This document shows positions 23,967 through 33,406 of a DNA stretch of 64,000 nt, piece by piece. Below the pieces are notes generated by a model, which did no database searches, was not told the origin of the DNA, and saw only the letters and a program-made list of their open reading frames with translations. A program made the translations under genes and the position numbers. Within the stretch, counting starts at the first letter, position 1. Each line of letters opens with the position of its first letter. Origin of the DNA: Uliginosibacterium sp. (lineage in GTDB: Bacteria; Pseudomonadota; Gammaproteobacteria; Burkholderiales; Rhodocyclaceae); the NCBI GenBank assembly GCA_016718265.1, contig JADKDZ010000001.1, positions 372,001 through 436,000 on the forward strand, given 5' to 3'.

Positions 23967-24161
23967 ATGGAACTGACGCTTGACCCCACCACCACAGAGA
24001 ATGAGCGCTACGGCGACGAAGTCCTGAATGCCAACTGGTTGCCGCAACCCGGCGTGTTGCTGAGCCGGCCACCGGCCGTTGTACCCCGGCACGAGCGCAA
24101 CCCGGCCGGCGCTGAAGATCCTGAAAGCTTCTTGCGGCGACTCTATCTCTTGCAGGAATAG
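23967..24161 (+). CDS. Small hypothetical protein
   Basis: A 64-residue acidic protein, MELTLDPTTTENERYGDEV..., without membrane helices or recognised domains. The ATG at 23967 is preceded by AGAGGGTGA as a possible ribosome binding site; the same frame runs upstream to 23874 but the extra part has no features. It sits between the asparaginase and the convergent MidA-type gene. I do not recognise it and it may not be real, though the codon use looks coding. Confidence 0.4.
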   Translation: MELTLDPTTTENERYGDEVLNANWLPQPGVLLSRPPAVVPRHERNPAGAEDPESFLRRLYLLQE

Positions 24162-24165
24162 CCGG

Positions 24166-25335
24166 CTACAGAGTGTGGGTTCGATCACCGAGCCGGAAGC
24201 CTCGCATCGGCGAATCAAGGCCCTTGCCCAGCAGGATCACCTTGAATATCTCGCCCATTTCGTGCGGGGCAATCAAGCGCAGCGCTGCGCGCGAAGCTCT
24301 GATATAGGGAGCCTCGTCGGTCGGACCTATTGACGCCAAGTCCTCCAGTAAGCCGCAATTGGTCAGAAAACTGGCCTGAGTTGTGTAGCCGCACACATCG
24401 AGCCCCGACGCATCCGCAGCCTCGGCGACCGCCGTAAAGTCGACAAAAGCGGTAATGTCGTTCAGCCCCGGCCACGCCAGAAAGTCGACATGCGCGCGGT
24501 GGCGGTAATAGCACTGCAGTGTGCCCGTGCTGCGTGAAGGAAGGTAATACTCCGCCCGCGGGTAGCCATAATCGATGAGAAGCAACCCGCCCTGATCCAG
24601 CCTGCTGGCCCATTCGCTGACCCATGCGGCAGCGGCGAGGCAAACCTCGCTGAGGTATTCGCCGCCTTCCACGCCCTCTACGGGCAGGGCCTGTGCGGTG
24701 CTGAGCAGGCGGCCCGACGCAGGGCGGTCCTGCCAGCCAAACCCGCCGGTCGCCGCATCCAGAACCACGCCACGCTCGAAGATCCCGTCCGCACGCCAGA
24801 CAAGCCGTTGAACCGGCATGACATCAAGCACTTCGTTTGCTACGACGCACCCGGAGAAGCGATCAGGCATCGCATCGAGCCAGCGCACCCGATCAACGTA
24901 CTGCGGCACCCGTGCTTGCAGCGTCTCGTGCTGGCGCACACGCAGCTCACCAGAGAGTTCGAGAATGTCATAGCGCTCAGGCAGCGCACCGCATTCTGCC
25001 AGCGCTTCGAGCAGATCACACGCCAGCAGTCCGGTACCTGCGCCGACTTCAATGACGTGAGCGGCCGAACAGGCCAACACTTGCTCGACCTGTGCGGCAA
25101 GGGCGCGGCCGAACAAGGGAGAGATTTCCGGCGCCGTGACAAAGTCGCCGTCGGGGCCAAACTTTCGCGCGCCACCACTGTAATAGCCAAGCCCCGGCGT
25201 ATACAGCGCCAGCTCCATGAAGCGCGCGAAGCTGATCCAGCCCCCGTCAGCCTCAATTACGTTCGCAATGCGCTGCGCGAGCGCCTGAGCGTGCGCCTGG
25301 GCGTCTTCGCTTGGGACTGGAAGTTCAGGTTTCAT
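24166..25335 (-). CDS. MidA/NDUFAF7-family SAM-dependent methyltransferase
   Basis: A 389-residue class I methyltransferase of the MidA/NDUFAF7 (formerly DUF185) family. Visible are GGWISFARFMELALYTPGLGYY, FGPDGDFVTAPEISPLFG, the SAM motif IEVGAGTGLLACDLLEAL, ANEVLDVMPVQRL and LLIDYGYPRAEYY. In eukaryotes the homologue methylates an arginine of a complex I subunit; the bacterial role is less clear. It is divergent from the Lon-N gene with a 66-base gap that carries both promoters. Confidence 0.9.
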   Translation of the reverse strand: MKPELPVPSEDAQAHAQALAQRIANVIEADGGWISFARFMELALYTPGLGYYSGGARKFGPDGDFVTAPEISPLFGRALAAQVEQVLACSAAHVIEVGAGTGLLACDLLEALAECGALPERYDILELSGELRVRQHETLQARVPQYVDRVRWLDAMPDRFSGCVVANEVLDVMPVQRLVWRADGIFERGVVLDAATGGFGWQDRPASGRLLSTAQALPVEGVEGGEYLSEVCLAAAAWVSEWASRLDQGGLLLIDYGYPRAEYYLPSRSTGTLQCYYRHRAHVDFLAWPGLNDITAFVDFTAVAEAADASGLDVCGYTTQASFLTNCGLLEDLASIGPTDEAPYIRASRAALRLIAPHEMGEIFKVILLGKGLDSPMRGFRLGDRTHTL

Positions 25336-25401
25336 GGCACGGGATTGTACCCGGAGGACTGGCGGCGAGCCTTACAATAGCGGCCTGTCCAAGGAGCCGT
25401 G

Positions 25402-26010
25402 ATGAGCCAGCCCCCCGAACGCCTGCCCCTCTTTCCCCTGAATGCGGTCTTGTTTCCGCAGGGGCGCATGAATCTGAAAGTATTCGAGGCGCGTTATCTC
25501 GACATGATCGCGCGCTGCATGAAAAGCGACAGCAACTTCGGCATTTGCCTGATTGAGCAGGGCAACGAAGTTGGCGAACCGGCCAGCCCCCACAAGGTCG
25601 GCGTTGAAGCCAGGATTGTCGATTGGGACATGAGCACTCCGAATCTGCTGGGTTTGACGGTACGCGGTGCACGCCGCTTTCGTGTACTCGAACAGGTGCC
25701 GGACTCAAACGGCTTGATCACCGGGATCGTGCAGTGGTTTGACGAACCCGCCAGCGAGCCCGTATCGGCACCCCATCAAGGCATGCTGCCTTTGCTCAAT
25801 CTGGTGATTGGCGAAGCCGGGCAGCAAGTCATTGCCCAGCCTTACCGCCTGGACGACGCAGCCTGGGTCGGCTACCGCTACGCCGAGATCCTTCCCGTAC
25901 CGGCGCTGGCGCGCCAGCGCTTGCTGGAGCTTGAAGATGCTGACCTCCGGCTGGCGATCATTCACGAGTACCTGCTTGAGCACAAGCTCCTTCAAGAGAG
26001 CGCCGACTGA
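25402..26010 (+). CDS. Lon N-terminal (LON substrate-binding) domain protein
   Basis: A 202-residue stand-alone Lon-N domain (PUA-like barrel plus helices), without the AAA+ or protease parts of Lon. The hallmark RLPLFPLNAVLFPQGRMNLKVFEARY is present, as is FGICLIEQG. Its function is unknown, presumably peptide or protein recognition. I chose the ATG at 25402 because AAGGAG lies 5 bases upstream; a GTG one codon earlier is possible. Confidence 0.9.
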   Translation: MSQPPERLPLFPLNAVLFPQGRMNLKVFEARYLDMIARCMKSDSNFGICLIEQGNEVGEPASPHKVGVEARIVDWDMSTPNLLGLTVRGARRFRVLEQVPDSNGLITGIVQWFDEPASEPVSAPHQGMLPLLNLVIGEAGQQVIAQPYRLDDAAWVGYRYAEILPVPALARQRLLELEDADLRLAIIHEYLLEHKLLQESAD

Positions 26011-26177
26011 GCCGACTATGCCCCTTTGGTGCACTACGCCCGATTCTGTGGCGTCCGTAACATGGAACTGGGGTGCCTGCGCGTCGCCGTGTACTGACGT
26101 CGTGATCGCCTGTCTCGCCAATACTTTCTGCGAAGGCCGGCGCGCGTGAAGCCGCGCTGCGTCGATGGAGATTCGCC

Positions 26178-27794
26178 ATGAAAATCAGCCAGAAGTTCCT
26201 GACCCTGCTTGCCCTCCTGATCGGCATGATCGTCCTTCAGGCTGCGGTCGGCGTGTGGATAGACGCTCGCGCCGACGCCCGCTTGCAAAGCATGTTCACG
26301 CTGCGAGCGGAGAGTCTGAGCAGCCTGGGGGCCATGCTGGACGACTCGAATGTCGTTCGCGTCCGGCTGCTTCGGGCAACCCTCTCGGCCTCGCCGGAGA
26401 CCGTCAGCAAGGAGCTGTCGGAAATCGACAAGCTGCTTGCGAACGTCGACAAAGCTTGGGCCAAAGCCAAAGCACGTGCAACTTCAGACGAAGAGATGAA
26501 GTTTGTCACCCGCTACGAAGCCTCGCTGAGCAAGTACACCCAGCAGCGCTCGGCCTGGATCGCCGCGCTGCGCGGTGGCGATTTCGAGCAGGCCAAGGCT
26601 GTCGCCAGCGACAAGCTCACGACCGAAGCCTTCCGCGATTCCCGCAATGCGATTCGCGATCTTTTCGGCACCGAAGAGCAGCTTGCCGCGGAGAGCTTCA
26701 AGGCCGCGCATGCCGATTCGCGCAATGCCCTGGTCGTCAGCGCGACCGTGCTCGCGCTCGCGCTCCTCGCTGCCATTCTCGCCGCGCGCTTCCTGCTCCG
26801 GCCGATCGTGGTCCGCCTGCGCGAGGCGGCCCACGTCTCACATGAGATCTCGCAGGGCAACCTGTGCCAGACCATCACGGTCAAGGGTCGGGACGAAGTC
26901 AGCCAACTGCTGTCAGCCCTGAACGAAATGCAGAGCAGCCTCCGCAGCTCCGTCGCCACCATGCGGCAAACGGCGGAACGACTCAATGACCAGGCGACGG
27001 CACTGAGCGACGGCGCCCAGCACATCCACGACCAGGCCAGCGCACAGGGCAATGCCATGAACTCGGCGGCGGCAGCCGTGGAAGAACTCACGGTCTCGAT
27101 CAACGTGCTCGCCAGCAGCGCGGGCGACACCCATACCCGCGTGGAGCAATCCGGCAAGGAGGCCCACGCCGGGACCGACGTCATTCTCGGCACGCGCGAA
27201 CAGATGCGCAGCGTGGCAGAGACGGTGACCAAGGCCTCCGGCACGCTCAAGGGCTTGGGCGACAAGTCCCAGCAGATCCGCCAGATCGTCGACGTGATTC
27301 ACGAGATCGCGGAGCAGACCAACCTCCTCGCGCTCAATGCCGCCATTGAAGCAGCCCGCGCCGGCGAGCAGGGCCGCGGCTTTGCCGTGGTGGCGGACGA
27401 GGTGCGCAAGCTGGCCGAACGCACCGGGCTTTCAACCCAGCAGATCGCCAAGGTGATTGCTGAAGTGCTCGGCGAAACCGAGGCGGCGATTGGCGAGATG
27501 GAAGGCGGCGTCGCAAAGGTGAATGAAGGCACGCGCCTGGCCGAAGCCGCCGGGGAATCGATTCGCCAGATCGTGGAGGGAATGGAGCAGATCAACAGCA
27601 TGGTGACGCACATCTCCACCGCGATTGCCGAGCAGACCGCGGCCGCGAACGACATCGCGCGCAGCGTCGAACAGATCGCCCAGACGGGCGAGGAAGTCGT
27701 CGCCGTGGCCGACAACAATACCTCGACCTCGCAAGCGCTCAGCACCCTGTCCAAAGAGCTGAATGCGGTGGTCGCACGCTTCAAGGTCAGCTGA
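26178..27794 (+). CDS. Methyl-accepting chemotaxis protein
   Basis: A 538-residue chemoreceptor. Order: membrane helix 1 (about 8-28), a helical periplasmic four-helix-bundle domain (about 30-185), membrane helix 2 (ALVVSATVLALALLAAILAA), HAMP, and the cytoplasmic signalling domain with the conserved hairpin tip EQTNLLALNAAIEAARAGEQGRGFAVVADEVRKLA. It has no visible C-terminal CheR-tethering pentapeptide. No chemotaxis genes adjoin it, so it is an orphan receptor; the ligand is unknown. Confidence 0.94.
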   Translation: MKISQKFLTLLALLIGMIVLQAAVGVWIDARADARLQSMFTLRAESLSSLGAMLDDSNVVRVRLLRATLSASPETVSKELSEIDKLLANVDKAWAKAKARATSDEEMKFVTRYEASLSKYTQQRSAWIAALRGGDFEQAKAVASDKLTTEAFRDSRNAIRDLFGTEEQLAAESFKAAHADSRNALVVSATVLALALLAAILAARFLLRPIVVRLREAAHVSHEISQGNLCQTITVKGRDEVSQLLSALNEMQSSLRSSVATMRQTAERLNDQATALSDGAQHIHDQASAQGNAMNSAAAAVEELTVSINVLASSAGDTHTRVEQSGKEAHAGTDVILGTREQMRSVAETVTKASGTLKGLGDKSQQIRQIVDVIHEIAEQTNLLALNAAIEAARAGEQGRGFAVVADEVRKLAERTGLSTQQIAKVIAEVLGETEAAIGEMEGGVAKVNEGTRLAEAAGESIRQIVEGMEQINSMVTHISTAIAEQTAAANDIARSVEQIAQTGEEVVAVADNNTSTSQALSTLSKELNAVVARFKVS

Positions 27795-27810
27795 GGCCTG
27801 CCAGCAGACT

Positions 27811-28707
27811 TCAGTAGCCCCGCCGCCGTTTTCGTTGCGCACTGCGCTCCAGCTCGCGCAGCAGACGAAGAAATTCAAACGGGTGCCGCTGCTCGAGCTC
27901 GCGTGCGGTATTCGTGAGCCTCTGCCAAACCGGTGGAAACACCGGGTCATTGAAGGCCAACACGATACGGTTACCGTCGTCGGGCACGTCGACGGCCACT
28001 GTGCGTCCGTCAAACGCATCGTCCAGCAGGGACAGATGGGTTTCCGCCACGTTTCCGTGGCCAGAAATGTTCGCCACCGCAATGCCTCTCGGTTTGAGGT
28101 GACGTTTCACATTGTCATAAAACTCAAGCCGGCACATTTCTGGCGCCAGCCCATACTCGTCGTAGGCATCCAGCAAGATGGCATCGGCCCGATCACTCGT
28201 CTGGGGCGGGGAAGAGAAATACGCGCTGGCTTCCACGCAGCGAACCTTCATCCTGTCATCGTCGGGAGGCAGCATGAACCACTCCCGGCACGCGATCACC
28301 CCGGCACTCATCTCCAGCGTCGTCAATCTGGTCCGCGCCAGATGGCGATAGCAATATTTCGTCAGTGAGCCGCCCCCAAGCCCGACCACCACTACATGCT
28401 TGGGCAAGGGATTGAAGAGCAGGAAACCCATCATGCTCCGGGTATAGGCCACGCGCAGCTGGTCCGGGTGTGCGATCTCCATTTCGCTCTGGATCAACTT
28501 CAGATTGAAATGCAGACGCCGGACCACACCGTCGTCAATCACGAAGGGATGGGGATAGATGCCCTCGCGCAATTGATGCATCAATAGCTGCTGGCTCTTG
28601 TCTGCCGGCTCACGCAAGCGAATCACGCCGGCCTCTTCCAGCAAGTGGCCGGGCAGGCTGATCCAGCCGGGGCGGGTCTCGTCGAGTCGGGGTGGGATGT
28701 CAGTCAT
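27811..28707 (-). CDS. Spermidine-synthase-like methyltransferase-fold protein
   Basis: A 298-residue protein with the SpeE-type Rossmann fold: HVVVVGLGGGSLTKYCYRHL and DAILLDAYDEYGLAPEMC. It lacks clear conservation of the putrescine-binding residues, so it may not be an aminopropyltransferase; many such proteins are labelled spermidine synthase without evidence. The start at 28707 (MTDIPPRLDETRPG) was chosen over an upstream in-frame ATG at 28764, which falls in a terminator hairpin. It converges with the chemoreceptor gene, 16 bases apart. Confidence 0.8.
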   Translation of the reverse strand: MTDIPPRLDETRPGWISLPGHLLEEAGVIRLREPADKSQQLLMHQLREGIYPHPFVIDDGVVRRLHFNLKLIQSEMEIAHPDQLRVAYTRSMMGFLLFNPLPKHVVVVGLGGGSLTKYCYRHLARTRLTTLEMSAGVIACREWFMLPPDDDRMKVRCVEASAYFSSPPQTSDRADAILLDAYDEYGLAPEMCRLEFYDNVKRHLKPRGIAVANISGHGNVAETHLSLLDDAFDGRTVAVDVPDDGNRIVLAFNDPVFPPVWQRLTNTARELEQRHPFEFLRLLRELERSAQRKRRRGY

Positions 28708-28762
28708 GGGCGGGCGCCTGTGGTGTTGAGCCAACCCGCACGCTGGCCGCGCGAGCGCGCAC

Positions 28763-28790
28763 AAAAAAGCCCCGCGTTGGGCGCGGGGCT
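28763..28790 (-). terminator. Intrinsic terminator of the GH43 gene
   Basis: A 9-bp GC stem (AGCCCCGCG / CGCGGGGCT) with a 5-base loop is followed on the minus strand by six T. It lies 16 bases after the GH43 stop codon. Confidence 0.85.
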
Positions 28791-28806
28791 TGTGGCGATG
28801 GCAGGG

Positions 28807-29826
28807 TCAATCCTTGTAGGGATCAATCGTGACGATGCTGCCATCCGGGCGATAGCTGATCGGCGTCATCTTCACCGAGCGGAGGTGGGTCAGCCCTTTT
28901 GACAGGACCGAGTCATGGTAGAACAGGTACCACTGGCCCTCGTACTCGCAGATCGAGTGGTGCGTGGTCCAGCCAATCACCGGATTCAGGATCCGGCCGC
29001 CGTAGGTAAAGGGGCCGTAAGGATTGTCGCCGATGGCGTAGCACAGGAAGTGCGTATCGCCGGTCGAATACGAGAAGTAGTACTTGCCGTTGTACTTGTG
29101 CATCCACGACCCTTCGAAGAAGCGACGGTCGTGATCACCTGCCAACAGTGGCTGGCCGTTTTCGTCAAGGATCTTGATTTCGCGCGGCGTTTCAGCAAAG
29201 GTCTTCATATCTTCGCTGAGACGCGCCACGATGGGGCCAAGCGCCGGCTGATCATCGGCAGGCTCTTCATTCTTCTCATCAAACACGTTGTTCCGGTACT
29301 TCTGCAGCTGGCCGCCCCAAATGCCACCGAAATACATGTAGTACTGCCCGTCACTGTCTTCAAGCACTGCCGGATCGATGGTGTAGCTCCCCGGAATGGC
29401 TTCGGGCTCGGCCTTGAACGGGCCCACCGGCGAATCGCCTACGGCCACACCGATCTGGAAGATGCCGTCCTTGCGCTTGGCCGGGAAGTACAGGTAGTAC
29501 TTGCCATTTTTGCGGGCGGCATCTGGCGCCCACATCTGGCGCTCGGCCCAGGCGACCTCGGAAACATCTAGCCCCACACCGTTGTCGACCGCCGCGCTGG
29601 TCGGGCTATCCATCGACAGCACGTGATAGTCACGCATGTCGAAGTGGTCACCGTTGTCGTTGAAAGGAACGCCTGCTTCGACATCGTGCGAGGGATAGAT
29701 GTAGATCTTGCCGTCGAAAACGTGGGCCGACGGATCAGCCGTATAGATGTGCTCGACCAGGGGCTGGGAAATCGCACGTGCCTTGAGCTTGGCGACTTCT
29801 TCGGCAGACAGTAATTCTTCAGGCAT
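28807..29826 (-). CDS. Glycoside hydrolase family 43 protein
   Basis: A 339-residue five-bladed propeller glycosidase acting on xylan- or arabinan-type oligosaccharides. The GH43 catalytic set is visible: general base Asp31 in YTADPSAHVF, pKa modulator Asp151 in YTIDPAVLED and general acid Glu238 in RFFEGSWMHKY. No signal peptide is present, so it probably acts in the cytoplasm on imported oligosaccharides. The gene stands alone, without transporters or a regulator nearby, which is unusual for such enzymes. The exact substrate cannot be read from the sequence. Confidence 0.9.
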   Translation of the reverse strand: MPEELLSAEEVAKLKARAISQPLVEHIYTADPSAHVFDGKIYIYPSHDVEAGVPFNDNGDHFDMRDYHVLSMDSPTSAAVDNGVGLDVSEVAWAERQMWAPDAARKNGKYYLYFPAKRKDGIFQIGVAVGDSPVGPFKAEPEAIPGSYTIDPAVLEDSDGQYYMYFGGIWGGQLQKYRNNVFDEKNEEPADDQPALGPIVARLSEDMKTFAETPREIKILDENGQPLLAGDHDRRFFEGSWMHKYNGKYYFSYSTGDTHFLCYAIGDNPYGPFTYGGRILNPVIGWTTHHSICEYEGQWYLFYHDSVLSKGLTHLRSVKMTPISYRPDGSIVTIDPYKD

Positions 29827-30015
29827 AAAAATCTCTCATCAGATCAAAATTCATCGGGTCTGGGCGACGGCGCGCTGCAGCACGTGGGGCAAGGCTTCTT
29901 GCACGCCCGAAACGTAAGCGCCAGATGATAAAGCAAGCGCCCGAGCTTGGGCGAAGAACCCTGCTGCAAAAAACCGGGCCTGTTGCCCATTCTTGATCGT
30001 TCGCAACTGCGCTGT

Positions 30016-31608
30016 TCACGAACTGCACGACAAGGCGCTGCAGCCGGGCGCATTGCGTGCCCAGTCCGGCCGGCGCTGGGCAAACTCGGCGAATGCCGGA
30101 TCTTCAGCGTAGGGATTGCGAATCGCCGCCATCAGCCGCGTCAGCGTGCTCGTATCTCCTTGTTCCGCCGCTTGAATGGCGGTTTGCGCCAGCCAGTTGC
30201 GCGGAATGATCCAGGGGTTGGCTGCGTTCATGCGGGCAACGCGGCCCGCGTCGGGGGCGCTGATCGCCTGCAGCCAGCCTGCCAGCCAGTCAGCCCAGCC
30301 CGCCCGAGCCTGCACGGAGGGCGTCGCATAGAACGCCGGGTTCAGCATCGTGAGCGCGGCTTCCACGCCTGGCGAAGCCTGCGCCACCTGCCCCAGCAGC
30401 CGGAAGAACAGCGTCATGTCGGTCTCGGCGGATGAGAAGCACGCCACTAAGGCGCTGAACCGCGCGATATCCGCTTCCGGCTCGCCCGTATCGGCAAGGC
30501 CCAGCTTGCTGCGCACCACGTGCAGGAAGGCCAGTTCGAAGCTTGTCCGGTACTCATCCAGCGCCGCTTCGAGCGCCGGCACATCCTGCACCAGCGGCAA
30601 CAAGGCTTGCGCCAGACAGCTGAGGTTCCAGCCGGCAATCTGCGCCTGGTTGCCAAAGCTGTAGCGCCCGCCCGAATCAGTGGTGTTAGGGGTAAAGCCC
30701 AGGTCAAAGCCGTCGAGCCAGCCATACGGGCCGTAGTCAATGGTCAGCCCGAGGATTGACAGATTGTCGGTATTCATCACTCCATGCACGAAGCCTACCC
30801 GCCACCACTCGGCAACAAGATGCGCAGTACGGCGGCACACCTCGGCAAACCATGCCAGATAGGTGTCGCGGGAAGGTTTCCCCAACGACGGATAATGCTT
30901 GCGGAGCGTGTGGTCGACCAGTTGACGCAACACATCGAGTTCGCCTCGTGCGGCGAAGATCTCGTAGTGACCGAACCTCAGGAAGCTCGGCGCCACACGG
31001 GTGACCACCGCGCCGGGTTCAGCGCGGCTACGCCCGTCGTAAAACATATCTCGCGCCACAGCTTCACCGGTTGCTACCAGACACAGCGCGCGCGTCGTCG
31101 GCACGCCCAGATGATGCATGGCTTCGCTGCACAGATACTCGCGCAGGGATGAGCGCAGCACCGCGCGGCCATCGGCATGGCGCGAGTAGGCCGTGCGCCC
31201 GGCACCCTTGAGCTGGAGCTCCTGCCAGACGCCCTGTCGATCCTTCAGCACCCCCAGACTGATCGCCCGCCCGTCGCCGAGCTGCCCCGCCCATTGGCCG
31301 AACTGATGCCCGCCATAACAGGTCGAGAACGGCTCGCTGCCGGGCAGCAGACGATTCCCGGCAAACACCTGCGCCATAGCGTCGGCGTCGGCCACGTCGT
31401 CAACATGGAGTCCGAGCGACGCAGCCAACTCGCCCGAGTACGCCAGCAAGGCTGGCGCGGACACCGGCGAAGGCTTCACGCGCGACACCACGGCGCCGTA
31501 TACCTGCCGCGGCCTTGCCTCGTCGAACGGGTCGGCCGCCAGTTCAAGAAGGGAGGCACGTTCCAGCCTGAGCGTGCTGAGCCGGTGCAGTATCGCGGCA
31601 GATGTCAT
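30016..31608 (-). CDS. selO: Protein adenylyltransferase SelO (YdiU family)
   Basis: SelO is a pseudokinase-fold enzyme that transfers AMP from ATP to Ser, Thr or Tyr of proteins, linked to redox stress. The 530-residue protein shows CYGGHQFGQWAGQLGDGRA, LQLKGAGRTAYSRHADGRAVLRSS, the MNTDNLSILGLTIDYGPYGWLDGF catalytic loop and the conserved C-terminal LSCSS end. The start MTSAAILHRLSTLRLE at 31608 fits the family; upstream in-frame sequence is not conserved in character. It stands alone. Confidence 0.93.
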   Translation of the reverse strand: MTSAAILHRLSTLRLERASLLELAADPFDEARPRQVYGAVVSRVKPSPVSAPALLAYSGELAASLGLHVDDVADADAMAQVFAGNRLLPGSEPFSTCYGGHQFGQWAGQLGDGRAISLGVLKDRQGVWQELQLKGAGRTAYSRHADGRAVLRSSLREYLCSEAMHHLGVPTTRALCLVATGEAVARDMFYDGRSRAEPGAVVTRVAPSFLRFGHYEIFAARGELDVLRQLVDHTLRKHYPSLGKPSRDTYLAWFAEVCRRTAHLVAEWWRVGFVHGVMNTDNLSILGLTIDYGPYGWLDGFDLGFTPNTTDSGGRYSFGNQAQIAGWNLSCLAQALLPLVQDVPALEAALDEYRTSFELAFLHVVRSKLGLADTGEPEADIARFSALVACFSSAETDMTLFFRLLGQVAQASPGVEAALTMLNPAFYATPSVQARAGWADWLAGWLQAISAPDAGRVARMNAANPWIIPRNWLAQTAIQAAEQGDTSTLTRLMAAIRNPYAEDPAFAEFAQRRPDWARNAPGCSALSCSS

Positions 31609-31832
31609 GGGTAATCTCTCTGTGATGAAGCGTCGGTCGCCCGTAGCGCCGACGTGTTTGGGGGGAGTGTATCGCCTTGCGGTCGCTCTCCGTTCAACGT
31701 CCGCCCCCAACACCCTTTGTCACCTGCGCATCGCGAAGGATTGACCCCCGCCCGGACTTCACGCAAGGTGCATTCTGCAGCGCCGCCGGCCGCGCGCCAT
31801 CGGCTTACATTCTTAGCTTTCAGGACCCCGCA

Positions 31833-32147
31833 ATGCTGTTGAGCAACCTCGAAATCATCCCCGGCCGCCGTGTCCGGGAGCACCTGGGCATCGTCGAAGG
31901 CAGCACCGTGCGCAGCAAGCACGCAGGCCGCGACATCCTGGCCGGGCTGAAGAACATCGTCGGCGGGGAACTCAAGGCCTATACCGAGTTGCTCGTCGAG
32001 GCCCGCCAGCAGGCCACTGACCGCATGGTGGCGCAAGCCGAAGAGCTTGGCGCCAACGCGGTGCTCAACATCCGTTACACCACCACCTCAGTCACTCAGG
32101 GTGCCGCAGAGATCCTCGCTTACGGCACCGCCGTCATCCTCGACTAA
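31833..32147 (+). CDS. YbjQ-family (DUF74) protein
   Basis: A 104-residue YbjQ/UPF0145 protein, a small beta-rich fold that assembles into pentamers and is annotated as a putative heavy-metal-binding domain. Motifs: RVREHLGIVEGSTVRSKH, NIVGGELKAYTELLVEAR, ANAVLNIRYTT and AEILAYGTAV. The ATG at 31833 gives the family length; the upstream extension of the frame is not coding in character. It is followed after 8 bases by a second YbjQ-type gene. Confidence 0.9.
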   Translation: MLLSNLEIIPGRRVREHLGIVEGSTVRSKHAGRDILAGLKNIVGGELKAYTELLVEARQQATDRMVAQAEELGANAVLNIRYTTTSVTQGAAEILAYGTAVILD

Positions 32148-32155
32148 GCCCGAAC

Positions 32156-33244
32156 ATGGAATTCCTGATCAAACTCGGGGTTTTCCTCGTGCTGGTGGCG
32201 GTCGGCTATTGGCGCGGGCGGCGCAACGAACGCGCGCATCTCAAATCGCTGGATGCGGAGGAAGACGCGCTGACCGACATCCTGATCTTCGCCACCCGCT
32301 ACCCGCCCGCCTCGGCCGAGGTGCTGGACCCGGTACTGGTCAGTGGCAGCGCGGTGATCGGCTCGGATTACTTCCGCCTGTTTGTGGCCGGCCTGCGCAA
32401 GATCGTCGGCGGCAACTACCGCGCCTATGAACAGTTGATGGAACGTGGCCGTCGCCAGGCCCTGGTGCGGCTCAAGCAAGCAGCCAAGGCCAAGGGCGCG
32501 AAGATGGTGTTCAACGTGCGCATCACCACCAGCCGTATCTCGAACAGCCGCGGCGGCGAAGCCACGCAAGTCGAAGTGCTGGCCTACGGCACGGCGTTTG
32601 TGCGGGCGCGGGGGACGGTGGCCGAGAGCCACGTGGGCCACGTGGCGGGCGTGGGTGTCCCGCTGGAAAACGAAGTCCCGGCGCTTCATCAACGCAAGTT
32701 CACGCTCTACTGGATGCTGGCTTGCTTGGCGATGGGCGCGTACCTGATCGTGTCACCTTTCCTGGACCGTGGCGCACAGGAACAGTGGCGCTACACCGCG
32801 GGCGCGCCCTGGCTGGTCTTTGCGGGGGTCGCTGTGCTGATCACAGCCATCATCTGCCGGTATGCCATCCGCGCCAGATCGATGTCGAGCGACTGGATCG
32901 TGATGGCCATCCTCACCTTCCTGATCCTGCTGCCGGTGCAGTATTTCGTGCTGCTGAAACTCAATGCCGCACTGGACCCAAATCCCCAACACTGGGTGTA
33001 CATCGTGCAGGCAGGCGGCAAGCTGCACGGGCGCGACAGAGGCGCGCCGGAGCTTGAGCTCGAATACTACGCACGTGACGGCAAGCAGGAATTCTGGTCG
33101 CTGATTCCGGCAGGCACCCCTGTGGACATCCGCATCGCGCATGGCTTGCCTGGCGTGTATCAGTATGACCTGCTGCCACTGAGCGCCGACTATCAGCGGT
33201 TTTACGAAGGCGGCAAAGCGCACAAGGAAGCATCAAAACGCTAA
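32156..33244 (+). CDS. Membrane protein with an embedded YbjQ domain
   Basis: A 362-residue protein starting with a membrane helix (LIKLGVFLVLVAVGYW), then a YbjQ-like domain at about residues 55-150 (LVSGSAVIGSDYFRLFVAGLRKIVGGNYRAYEQL, AKMVFNVRITTSRIS, VEVLAYGTAFV), then about three more membrane helices and a soluble C-terminal domain. It sits 8 bases behind a stand-alone YbjQ gene and faces an M48 protease gene. The embedded domain suggests membrane assembly with the small YbjQ protein; the function is unknown. Confidence 0.8.
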   Translation: MEFLIKLGVFLVLVAVGYWRGRRNERAHLKSLDAEEDALTDILIFATRYPPASAEVLDPVLVSGSAVIGSDYFRLFVAGLRKIVGGNYRAYEQLMERGRRQALVRLKQAAKAKGAKMVFNVRITTSRISNSRGGEATQVEVLAYGTAFVRARGTVAESHVGHVAGVGVPLENEVPALHQRKFTLYWMLACLAMGAYLIVSPFLDRGAQEQWRYTAGAPWLVFAGVAVLITAIICRYAIRARSMSSDWIVMAILTFLILLPVQYFVLLKLNAALDPNPQHWVYIVQAGGKLHGRDRGAPELELEYYARDGKQEFWSLIPAGTPVDIRIAHGLPGVYQYDLLPLSADYQRFYEGGKAHKEASKR

Positions 33245-33280
33245 GACTGATTCAAACCCCGAAACGTGCCATCTGAAAAG

Positions 33281-33375
33281 CCGCATCAGCTGGGCGTTCC
33301 CAGCCAGAACAGTCCAGCATCCGCGTCTATATTGCCTTCTGGCCTAGCCTGCCTGCAAAGGCAATGCTGATGCGG
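33281..33375. repeat. Inverted repeat in the convergent gap after the YbjQ genes
   Basis: CCGCATCAGC (33281-33290) and GCTGATGCGG (33366-33375) form a perfect 10-bp inverted repeat with a 75-base spacer between two convergent genes. It could act as an mRNA 3'-end structure on either strand. Confidence 0.35.
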
Positions 33376-33406
33376 TTCTTCAGCATTGTCCGACAACCGC
33401 TCTGAA

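Noticed and set aside
30016..30030. The TGA after LSCSS of SelO as a selenocysteine codon
   Set aside because: Most bacterial SelO proteins end in CSS with a plain stop, and no selenocysteine insertion element is visible. It is taken as the stop codon.
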